Below the pieces are notes generated by a model, which saw only the letters and a list, made by a program, of their open reading frames with translations, was not told the DNA's origin and made no database searches. Below, in pieces: positions 1 to 5,272 of a stretch of DNA of 6,739 bases. The position numbers and the translations under genes are program-made. This stretch comes from Chromobacteriaceae bacterium. Its GTDB lineage: Bacteria > Pseudomonadota > Gammaproteobacteria > Burkholderiales > Aquaspirillaceae. The stretch is taken from NCBI GenBank assembly GCA_030151505.1, contig JASLDQ010000061.1, positions 1 to 6,739 on the forward strand, in the 5' to 3' direction. Each line of letters opens with the position of its first letter. The stretch's first letter is position 1.

Positions 1-2
1 TG

Positions 3-785
3 ACGCCGGCCCGCGTCGATGACGCAATCAACTTCTACGTCTGGCGCGGCCGCCTGCTGTGCGATGCCGCGGAAGGCGGCCAGGACGCCGCCCAGCTTGC
101 TCCGGCGACAAGCGGCCCGCTGCACGTCTGCGGTTTCGGCCGGCTTGACGGGCAGGACTGCGTCCTGCACGTACTCGACGCGGACCCGCCGGCGGAGGCG
201 CAGGCCCGCTTCGCCGATTTCCGGGCCCTGGCGGGGACGCTCCCGGGCGCGGCGGGGACGGCGGCGAACCAGGCGCTGCAAATCGGCAACTGGTTGGCCG
301 CCACCCGCTACTGCGGGGCCTGCGGCACACGGCTGCAGATGGCCGCGGGCGAGCTGCGGATGGACTGCCCCCATTGTTCGCGCCAGTCCTATCCGGCCTG
401 CACGCCGGTCTGCATCGGCGTCGTCACGCGGGGCAGGGAAATCCTGCTGGCCCGCTCTCCCCATTTCCCGCCCGGCGTGTACAGCGCGCTGGCCGGCTAT
501 CTCCAGCCCGGCGAGTCGGCCGAGGACTGCATTCGCCGGGAAATCCATGAAGAAACGGCCATCCATATCTCGGCGCCGCAGTGGTGCGCGTCGCAGGCCT
601 GGCCGTACCCGCACAGCCTGATGCTCGGCTTCCGGGCCGAGTATGCCGGCGGGGAAATCGACATCGACCCGACCGAGATCGAGGACGCGGCCTGGTTCCC
701 GGCGGACCGGCTGCCCTTGCTGCCCCATGCCTCCACCCTCGCCTACCAGCTCGTCCAGGCGGCCCTGGCCGCGCTGGCCGATTGA
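3..785 (+). CDS. nudC: NAD(+)/NADH pyrophosphatase NudC, 5'-truncated by window edge
   Basis: The frame is open from the left edge to a TGA at 783-785 (260 codons in view); the true start lies outside. Numbering from the first visible codon, a four-cysteine zinc ribbon (C104, C107, C122, C125) precedes a Nudix domain. The Nudix box runs from G165 to I187 and fits G-x5-E-x7-REUxEExxU, with E180, E183 and E184 as the expected metal ligands. The consensus Gly near the end of the box is Ala186. Just after it, SQAWPYPHS (197-205) matches the NudC signature SQPWPFPxS, which separates NADH pyrophosphatases from other Nudix enzymes. Zinc ribbon, Nudix box and signature in this order are the full NudC layout. 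Family members hydrolyse NAD(H) to NMN(H) and AMP and can remove NAD caps from RNA in the cytoplasm. A TTG near 294 could be taken as a start, but it would remove the N-terminal domain, which is clearly coding upstream. The gene is convergent with the ftr operon and apparently unrelated to it. Confidence 0.93.
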   Translation, partial: TPARVDDAINFYVWRGRLLCDAAEGGQDAAQLAPATSGPLHVCGFGRLDGQDCVLHVLDADPPAEAQARFADFRALAGTLPGAAGTAANQALQIGNWLAATRYCGACGTRLQMAAGELRMDCPHCSRQSYPACTPVCIGVVTRGREILLARSPHFPPGVYSALAGYLQPGESAEDCIRREIHEETAIHISAPQWCASQAWPYPHSLMLGFRAEYAGGEIDIDPTEIEDAAWFPADRLPLLPHASTLAYQLVQAALAALAD

Positions 786-850
786 GCACAGGCAGCGGCG
801 CGGGGCCGGAGGGGCATCCCAGGCGGCGCACCGTCGCCGGTTTCCCCACG

Positions 851-878
851 AAAAAGGCCGGGACAGTGTCCCGGCCTT
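851..878 (-). terminator. Rho-independent terminator of the ftr operon
   Basis: A perfect 11-bp inverted repeat (854-864 with 868-878) has a 3-nt loop. Read on the minus strand, the stem runs straight into TTTTT (855-851, the last two in the stem), the form of an intrinsic terminator. It lies about 28 nt beyond the ftrD stop. On the plus strand, about 70 nt past the nudC stop, the stem is followed by GCCGCG with no T-run beyond the two stem bases, so it should work less well for nudC, though it may still serve as a shared barrier or 3'-end stabiliser. Confidence 0.85.
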
Positions 879-905
879 GCCGCGTCTGGCGCTGACGCCT
901 TTCCC

Positions 906-2273
906 TTACCAGCCGGCGAACATCAGCCACCAGGCGTAGTCGACCGCTGCCAGCGCCCCGGCGAAGGCCAGCAGTGCCGCGAGGCGGACCGGGCCGGCGG
1001 CATGCTTGCCGCTCACCCGCCACGCCAGCCACAGGCTCCACAGGTTGGCGCCGCCCAGCAGTGCCGCGCGCAGGTCATTGACCCAGAACAGCGGAACGCC
1101 TTCCGGTCGCAGCAGCGACACGGTGGTGGCCGACAGGCCGAGGAACACGCCGCAGCCGGCCAGCGGGATCAGCGCCTGGGTCAGGTGGTGGAAGCGCGCG
1201 CTGCGCCACGGGCCGAGCAGGCGGGTGGCCAGCGCCAGCGCCGTGGCCACCAGTCCGCCCAGCACCCCGGCGGTGGCGAAGATGTAACCGGTGACCAGCA
1301 TGCCGTCGAGCCAGGTGAACACGTCGTTCTGGGCCGGATAGTTGGTCAGCAGCCACCACGGCGCGCCGTCGTCGAGCGGCCAGAAAATGTCGTGGTTCAC
1401 CAGCCATTCGGCCGCCGCCTGCTTGAGCTCGACGAACCACGGGCTGGCGGTCCAGTGGAAAGCGCCGATGGCCACGCCCAGCAACCCGCCGATCAACAGC
1501 AGCGACTGCCAGCCGGAACCCAGCTCGCCGCCCAGCTCGACCACTTCGTGCGCGGCCGAGCGCGGCGCCAGCGCCACCGCGTCGCGGTAGCCGCTGCAAC
1601 GGCCGCACTGGTGACAGTCCGACGCGCCCTGCATGTGGCGCAGCGCCACCAGCGGCGCGCAGTTGATCGGGATGATCTTGCGGCCGTGGCTGGCCTGCCA
1701 GCGCGCCTCGTCGACCCGGTAGTGCATCGGCGCGAGCTTGGCCAGGAGGCCGAACACGCCGTTGACCGGGCACAGGTATTTGCACCACACCCGTTTTTCA
1801 CGGCCGTACAGCCAGCCGACGACGATGGCCGCCACGGTGGAACCGCCCAGCACCAGCAACACCGCCTTGGGGTACTGATAGACGCTGACCAGCTGGCCGT
1901 AGACGGTGGTCAGCACGAAGGCGACGAAGGGCCAGCCGCCCCAGCGCATCCAGCGCGGAATGGCGCCGCCGCGACCGTGGCGGCTGGCGTATTCGGTCAG
2001 CGCGCCTTCGGGGCACAGCACGCCGCACCACACCCGGCCGAACAGCACCATGCTGATCAGCACGAACGGCCACCAGATGCCCCAGAACACGAATTGGGCG
2101 AACAGGGTCAGGTGGCCGAGGATGCGGGCGTGGTCGTCCGGCAGCGGCAGCCACACCGGCACCAGCAGCAGCGCGGCGTAGCACAGCACCACCGCCCACT
2201 GCAGCCGGCGGATCAGCCGGCCGTGGTCGCGCATCCAGTCGCCGGCGCGGACGAACAGGGCGGCGGCGGTCAT
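906..2273 (-). CDS. ftrD: FtrD, membrane polyferredoxin of the ferrous iron uptake system
   Basis: 455-aa NapH/CcoG-like polytopic iron-sulfur protein. Hydrophobic segments lie near residues 25-43, 55-78, 113-132, 136-155, 256-272, 327-350, 364-386, 402-419 and 430-453. Two C-x3-C-P motifs (C83/C87 and C164/C168) resemble the cluster sites of NapH- and NosR-type proteins. A third group, C205 with C220-x2-C223-x2-C226, lacks the usual fourth Cys-Pro; an Asp (D231) is near that place. The eight cysteines could hold two 4Fe-4S clusters. Its ATG overlaps the ftrC stop (ATGA), with no clear Shine-Dalgarno sequence, so translation is probably coupled. Its place after an FTR1 permease, a cupredoxin and a P19 protein identifies it as FtrD. 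In the Bordetella/Brucella model FtrD takes electrons released when ferrous iron is oxidised for transport; that role is inferred here from order and motifs. Taken alone it could be called a generic 4Fe-4S binding protein. Confidence 0.9.
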   Translation of the reverse strand: MTAAALFVRAGDWMRDHGRLIRRLQWAVVLCYAALLLVPVWLPLPDDHARILGHLTLFAQFVFWGIWWPFVLISMVLFGRVWCGVLCPEGALTEYASRHGRGGAIPRWMRWGGWPFVAFVLTTVYGQLVSVYQYPKAVLLVLGGSTVAAIVVGWLYGREKRVWCKYLCPVNGVFGLLAKLAPMHYRVDEARWQASHGRKIIPINCAPLVALRHMQGASDCHQCGRCSGYRDAVALAPRSAAHEVVELGGELGSGWQSLLLIGGLLGVAIGAFHWTASPWFVELKQAAAEWLVNHDIFWPLDDGAPWWLLTNYPAQNDVFTWLDGMLVTGYIFATAGVLGGLVATALALATRLLGPWRSARFHHLTQALIPLAGCGVFLGLSATTVSLLRPEGVPLFWVNDLRAALLGGANLWSLWLAWRVSGKHAAGPVRLAALLAFAGALAAVDYAWWLMFAGW

Positions 2274-3097
2274 GCGGCCGCCGGCTGCTTCGGGCGCGGG
2301 GTGCGCATCAGGAGGCCGACCAGCGCCCAGTAGCCAGCGTAGGCCAGCAGCATGGTCAGCGCCGGGTGGGCGCGGTAGCCGGTAAAGGTGGCAATCAGGC
2401 CGCCGACCGGGCTGCCGTCATCCAGCAGGGCCGAGCTGTCCCACAGCGGGTCGATCAGGCCGGGCAGGATGTCGAGCGAGATCAGCCGCTCCACCCCGCC
2501 GATCAGCAGCGCCGCCGCCAGCAACAGCAGCAGGATTTCGGTCACGCGGAAAAACAGCCGCCACGAGATGACCTTGCCGCCCAGCTGCAGCAGCCAGAAG
2601 GTGAAGCCGGCCAGCGCGAGGCCGGCACCGGCCGCCAGCGCGAACTGGGCGAAGGCGATGCCTTCCACCCCGGCGCCGAGGCCGAACAGGAACACCACGG
2701 TCTCGCTGCCCTCGCGCGCCACCGCCAACGCGGTGAGGGTGAACACGCCCCACCAGCTGGCGCGCGCGCTGCTGTCGGCCATCACCGATTCCATGTCGCG
2801 CTTGAGGGTGCGGCCGTTGCGCCGCATCCACAGCACCATGTGCACGATCAGGCCGCTGGCCGCCAGCATCATGGCCACGGTGAACAGCTCCTGCCCCTCG
2901 TCGGTCAAGAGGTCGCTGAACCCCAGCATGGCCGCGCCCAGCAGGCCGGCCACCCCCAGCCCCGCCGCCACGCCGCCCCACAGCCACGGCAACCCGGCCC
3001 GTCCGGACGGGTTGTGGCGCAACCAGGTATAGAGGATGCCGACCACCAGCATCGCCTCGACGCTTTCGCGCCAGACCACGAACAGGATCTGTCCCAT
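2270..3097 (-). CDS. ftrC: FtrC, FTR1-family high-affinity iron permease
   Basis: 275-aa inner-membrane protein of the FTR1/EfeU family. It has the two REXXE motifs that bind iron in this family: R10-E14 in the first membrane segment and R128-E132 in a later one. About seven hydrophobic segments are visible (near 1-24, 38-60, 72-91, 114-140, 144-172, 184-201 and 245-265), with a charged loop at 92-112. In the family these motifs pass ferric iron across the membrane after oxidation of ferrous iron by a partner. The ATG at 3097 has a good ribosome site (AAGGAA, 3110-3105, 8 nt from the start to its GGA core) that overlaps the ftrB stop; the gap to ftrB is 12 nt. The 3' end overlaps ftrD by 4 nt. 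EfeU is the closest alternative name, but EfeO and EfeB are absent while P19, cupredoxin and polyferredoxin partners are present, so FtrC is preferred. Confidence 0.94.
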   Translation of the reverse strand: MGQILFVVWRESVEAMLVVGILYTWLRHNPSGRAGLPWLWGGVAAGLGVAGLLGAAMLGFSDLLTDEGQELFTVAMMLAASGLIVHMVLWMRRNGRTLKRDMESVMADSSARASWWGVFTLTALAVAREGSETVVFLFGLGAGVEGIAFAQFALAAGAGLALAGFTFWLLQLGGKVISWRLFFRVTEILLLLLAAALLIGGVERLISLDILPGLIDPLWDSSALLDDGSPVGGLIATFTGYRAHPALTMLLAYAGYWALVGLLMRTPRPKQPAAA

Positions 3098-3109
3098 GTC
3101 GGTATTCCT

Positions 3110-3436
3110 TTACTTGACCACGATGACGCCGCGGGTGCCGGCGGGGTGGAAGTCGTCGAAGAACGGGTATTCGCCCGGCGACAGCGGATTGAGCACGATG
3201 AAGGAGGTCACGCCCGGCGCCAGCACCTTCTCCTTGCGCAGCGGCAGGCTCTCGAACTCGGCCGGGGTCTTGCCGACGTTGTGGATTTCAATCTTGGTGC
3301 GCTGGCCGGCCGGGATGGCGATCCGGGCCGGGTTCATCACCCCGTCCTTCATCTCGAGCCGGATGGTCGGCAAATCGGCGGCCAACGCCGGCAGGGACAA
3401 GAGACCGAAGAGGAACAAGCTGGCGATTTTCTTCAT
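3110..3436 (-). CDS. ftrB: FtrB, periplasmic cupredoxin-like protein (putative ferrous iron oxidase)
   Basis: 108-aa exported protein. Residues 1-20 are a typical signal peptide (KK, then a Leu/Phe-rich core ending LPALAA), giving a mature protein of about 88 aa with a small beta-sandwich cupredoxin pattern. The ending PFFDDFHPAGTRGVIVVK is characteristic of FtrB-type cupredoxins. The whole protein has no cysteine, so it cannot form a classical type 1 copper site; candidate metal ligands are M29, M34, H52, E60, E62, E69 and H97. In the FtrABCD model FtrB oxidises iron delivered by FtrA before passage through FtrC. The chosen ATG (3436) has GGAG 7 nt upstream. A start at 3493 in the same frame would add 19 residues before the signal peptide and run through a palindrome, so it is rejected. 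The family and position are clear; oxidase activity is inferred. Confidence 0.88.
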   Translation of the reverse strand: MKKIASLFLFGLLSLPALAADLPTIRLEMKDGVMNPARIAIPAGQRTKIEIHNVGKTPAEFESLPLRKEKVLAPGVTSFIVLNPLSPGEYPFFDDFHPAGTRGVIVVK

Positions 3437-3443
3437 GCAGGGA

Positions 3444-3447
3444 CTCC
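3444..3447 (-). promoter_or_regulatory. Ribosome binding site fixing the ftrB start
   Basis: GGAG on the minus strand lies 7 nt before the ATG at 3436-3434. The upstream in-frame start at 3493 would place charged and proline residues ahead of the signal peptide, so this site decides the start. Confidence 0.7.
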
Positions 3448-3462
3448 GCGCGACAAGCGCAA

Positions 3463-3482
3463 ACGCCGGCATATGCCGGCGT
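3463..3482 (-). repeat. Perfect 20-bp palindrome between ftrA and ftrB
   Basis: ACGCCGGCAT is followed directly by its own reverse complement. In the ftr transcript this can fold to an 8-bp GC-rich stem (ACGCCGGC/GCCGGCGT) with an ATAT loop, 26 nt past the ftrA stop (3509-3511). Only a short TTT follows, so it is a weak terminator at best. It could act as an attenuator or as a 3'-end stabiliser that keeps ftrA message above ftrBCD; this role is inferred. Confidence 0.65.
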
Positions 3483-3508
3483 AATGATTTCACTGGGAAT
3501 GGCGAGGC

Positions 3509-4060
3509 TTAGTAGCCACCCTTCTTGCCGGTGCCGGCGTAGGTGAACTCGTAATTGGTCTCGAACGGCTTGAACCACGCGGCCACGCCGGTTTCCTTGT
3601 CGGTGTGACGACCGAAATGGGCATGGGCGTTGGCCGACGGCGGCGAGACGACGAACTTGAGCTTGTACTTGCCCGGGCCCATCAGCTTGACGTTGTCGCC
3701 GTAGTGCGGGCCGTCGCTGGCCACCATCGGCATCAGGTCGCCGCTGATCTTCTTGCCGGCGCCGACTTTTTCCAGTTCGAACTTGATGTTGAGGTAGGGC
3801 ACCCAGTCGCCTTCGGCGAAGCCGTTGGGGTTGTTCTTGACGGCGTGGATGTCGGCCTCGAGGTGGATGTCCGATTCCTCGGCCTTGCGCATCATGCCTT
3901 CCGGATCCATGCGGACCGGCTGCAGGTAGACGGCCGCGACTTCCAGCCCGCCCTTGACCTGCGGCTTGCCGATCGGATATTCGGCGGCGAGGGTGGTGAG
4001 GGCGGTGGCGCCGAGCGCGACGCTCAGAAGGATTTTGCTGGAAAGGGAACGCAGGGACAT
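3509..4060 (-). CDS. ftrA: FtrA, P19/Tpd-type periplasmic iron-binding protein
   Basis: 183-aa exported protein of the iron transporter/P19 family (relatives: Campylobacter P19, E. coli FetP, Brucella and Bordetella FtrA). The first 26 residues are a signal peptide ending TTLAA. Family landmarks follow: IGKPQVKGGLEVAAVYLQPV with E40, the HLEADIHA stretch (66-73), DLMPMVASDGPHYGDN with M110, M112 and H119, and ANAHAHFGRHTDKETGV with H146, H148, H152. By comparison with the family, E40, a Met of the DLMPM stretch, H119 and a His of the HAHFGRH stretch are the likely copper/iron site residues; the exact assignment is mine. P19 proteins bind copper and ferrous iron as dimers and hand iron to an FTR1 permease. 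An in-frame ATG at 4075 would add five residues; 4060 is preferred because the signal peptide needs no more and a GGA lies 10 nt upstream, but the choice is not certain. First gene of the operon; 72 nt separate it from ftrB. Confidence 0.92.
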   Translation of the reverse strand: MSLRSLSSKILLSVALGATALTTLAAEYPIGKPQVKGGLEVAAVYLQPVRMDPEGMMRKAEESDIHLEADIHAVKNNPNGFAEGDWVPYLNIKFELEKVGAGKKISGDLMPMVASDGPHYGDNVKLMGPGKYKLKFVVSPPSANAHAHFGRHTDKETGVAAWFKPFETNYEFTYAGTGKKGGY

Positions 4061-4067
4061 GGCAATT

Positions 4068-4096
4068 CGATCCATTCAGGTTGCGAGAATGGATCG
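4068..4096 (-). repeat. Perfect inverted repeat (10-9-10) at the ftrA start
   Basis: CGATCCATTC (4068-4077) and its exact reverse complement (4087-4096) flank a 9-nt spacer. The dyad lies between the predicted -10 and the ftrA ATG. It may be an operator bound by a dimeric regulator. If transcription begins upstream of it, the RNA hairpin would instead bury the GGA that precedes the ftrA start. No known recognition sequence was matched. Confidence 0.6.
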
Positions 4097-4097
4097 C

Positions 4098-4126
4098 ATT
4101 ATTGCGCTGCCAAACAACAAATGCAA
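4098..4126 (-). promoter_or_regulatory. Sigma70-like promoter of ftrABCD
   Basis: On the minus strand TTGCAT (4126-4121, 3 of 6 to TTGACA) is followed after exactly 17 nt by AATAAT (4103-4098, 5 of 6 to TATAAT). Transcription would start near 4090, about 30 nt before the ftrA ATG. The stretch is notably AT-rich against GC-rich surroundings, as expected of a promoter. It is the only convincing promoter seen for the operon. Confidence 0.6.
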
Positions 4127-4138
4127 GTGGTTCTCAAT
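4119..4138 (-). promoter_or_regulatory. Probable Fur box over the ftr promoter -35
   Basis: The minus strand reads TGAGAACCACTTGCA (4136-4122), matching 9 of 14 arm positions of the 7-1-7 Fur consensus TGATAAT-N-ATTATCA, and continues in TT. It contains the -35 hexamer, so bound Fur with iron would block RNA polymerase. Iron repression agrees with the known iron-responsive behaviour of ftrABCD in Bordetella and Brucella. The match is partial and some alphaproteobacteria use other iron regulators. Confidence 0.5.
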
Positions 4139-4161
4139 TGTGATTGTTGTGCAAAATCAAG

Positions 4162-4207
4162 AAAACCGCCCCTCCGGCGATGGGCCGGCAACGCAGACGG
4201 AGGGGCG
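4162..4207 (-). terminator. Terminator of the valine catabolism operon
   Basis: A perfect 10-bp inverted repeat (4167-4176 with 4198-4207) has a 21-nt loop that itself holds GC pairs. On the minus strand the second arm leads into GTTTTCTT. It begins 15 nt beyond the stop of the 3-hydroxyisobutyrate dehydrogenase gene and ends just before the ftr promoter, so it separates the two operons. The loop is longer than ideal. Confidence 0.7.
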
Positions 4208-4222
4208 ATTTGTCCGGGCCGG

Positions 4223-5110
4223 CTACTTGCCGGTCAGAAGCTGGACGATGCTGGAAAAATCCAGCCCGCCCTTGCCGTGGCCGCTGTGCAGGGCGTAGAG
4301 CTGGCGGGCAGCCGCGCCCAGCGGGATGGCGGCGCGGGCGGCCAGCGCGGCTTCCTCCGCCAACCCGAGGTCCTTCAGCATCAGATCGGTGCCGAAGCCG
4401 CCGCTGTAGCCGCGCGCGGCCGGCACGTTGTCCATCACGCCCGGCCACGGGTTGTACAGCTCGGTCGCCCAGTTGCGGCCGGAGCTCTTGGCGATGATGT
4501 CGGACAGCACCTTGGGATCGAGCCCGTTCTGCACGCCCAGATTGATCGCCTCGGCGGTGCCGGCCATCAACACCCCCAGCAGCATGTTGTTGCAGATCTT
4601 GGCGACCTGGCCCGCGCCGTGGCCGCCGGCATGGAAGATGTTCTTGCCCATCTTCTCCAGCAGCGGCCGGGCGCGCTCGAGGCCGTCGTCATCGCCACCG
4701 ACGATGAAGGTCAGCGTGCCCGCCGCCGCCCCGGCCGTGCCACCCGACACCGGCGCGTCGATCATGGTCAGGCCGCGCGCCTGCGCGGCGGCGGCGACCT
4801 TGCGCGCACTGGCCGGCGCGATGGTCGAGCAGTCGATCACCAGCGCGCCGGCGGGAATCGCGGCGAGGATGCCGTTCTCGCCCAGATACAGCGCCTCGAC
4901 GTGCTGGCTGGCCGGCAGCATCGAAATCACCACCTGCGCCCCGGCCAAGGCCGCGGCGGCACTGGCCGCCACCCTGGCGCCGGCCTCGCCCAGACTGGCC
5001 GCCGCCTGCGGCACCAGATCGAACACGGTCAGCGGGTAGCCGGCCTTGAGCAGATTGGCGGCCATCGGCCCGCCCATATGGCCCAGCCCGATGAAAGCAA
5101 CTTGTTGCAT
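4223..5110 (-). CDS. mmsB: 3-hydroxyisobutyrate dehydrogenase
   Basis: 295 aa, the usual full length. It oxidises 3-hydroxyisobutyrate to methylmalonate semialdehyde with NAD(+) in valine degradation. The N-terminal Rossmann motif GLGHMGGPMA (8-17) is followed by Asp31 at the end of beta-2, which favours NAD over NADP. DAPVSGGTAGA (118-128) is the substrate-binding signature of the beta-hydroxyacid dehydrogenase family, and GAGQVAKICNN (165-175) supplies catalytic Lys171 with Asn175. GYSGGFGTDLMLKDL (234-248) is the conserved C-terminal segment of this subgroup. A strong AGGAGA lies 6 nt before the ATG. It follows the acyl-CoA hydrolase gene whose product is its substrate, with a 162-nt spacer, and ends at a terminator. 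Tartronate semialdehyde reductase and 6-phosphogluconate-like relatives share the fold, but the neighbours favour 3-hydroxyisobutyrate. Confidence 0.93.
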   Translation of the reverse strand: MQQVAFIGLGHMGGPMAANLLKAGYPLTVFDLVPQAAASLGEAGARVAASAAAALAGAQVVISMLPASQHVEALYLGENGILAAIPAGALVIDCSTIAPASARKVAAAAQARGLTMIDAPVSGGTAGAAAGTLTFIVGGDDDGLERARPLLEKMGKNIFHAGGHGAGQVAKICNNMLLGVLMAGTAEAINLGVQNGLDPKVLSDIIAKSSGRNWATELYNPWPGVMDNVPAARGYSGGFGTDLMLKDLGLAEEAALAARAAIPLGAAARQLYALHSGHGKGGLDFSSIVQLLTGK

Positions 5111-5272
5111 GGTGCGTCTCCTGTGATTGTCGGGCGCAAGGCCCGGAGCCCGTCCACGACCCTGTGGCGCCCCCGCACTGGGCGGCGGCGGGGCGTTCGC
5201 CCAACCTCGGCCGAACGGAACCGCGACCCTCTCCGCTTCGGACCGGCGCGCGACAGGGCGCGGACGGGGATG
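5111..5272. other. Structured GC-rich spacer between the hydrolase and dehydrogenase genes
   Basis: This 162-nt gap is long for two genes of one pathway. It holds several short GC-rich hairpins: CGGGC/GCCCG (5131-5145), CGCCCC/GGGGCG (5168-5195) and GGGCG/CGCCC (5191-5202), the last two mutually exclusive. None has a T-run, and no convincing promoter or reading frame is seen. It may be an mRNA-stabilising spacer. Confidence 0.4.

Noticed and set aside
786..905. Possible small gene between nudC and ftrD
   Set aside because: No reading frame with a start and ribosome site is convincing; the region is explained by the two 3' ends and the terminator.
1002..2333. Long plus-strand open frame (443 codons) opposite ftrD, rich in Gln, His and Arg
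   Set aside because: It mirrors the codon structure of ftrD in GC-rich DNA, has the low-complexity composition of an antisense shadow, and shows no domain or ribosome site.
2366..3484. Plus-strand open frame (372 codons) opposite ftrC and ftrB
   Set aside because: It spans two real genes and their intergenic gap on the other strand, with Gln/His/Arg-rich shadow composition.
3437..3493. Extended N terminus for ftrB starting at 3493
   Set aside because: It would place 19 residues before a complete signal peptide and translate a palindrome; the internal ATG has a good ribosome site.
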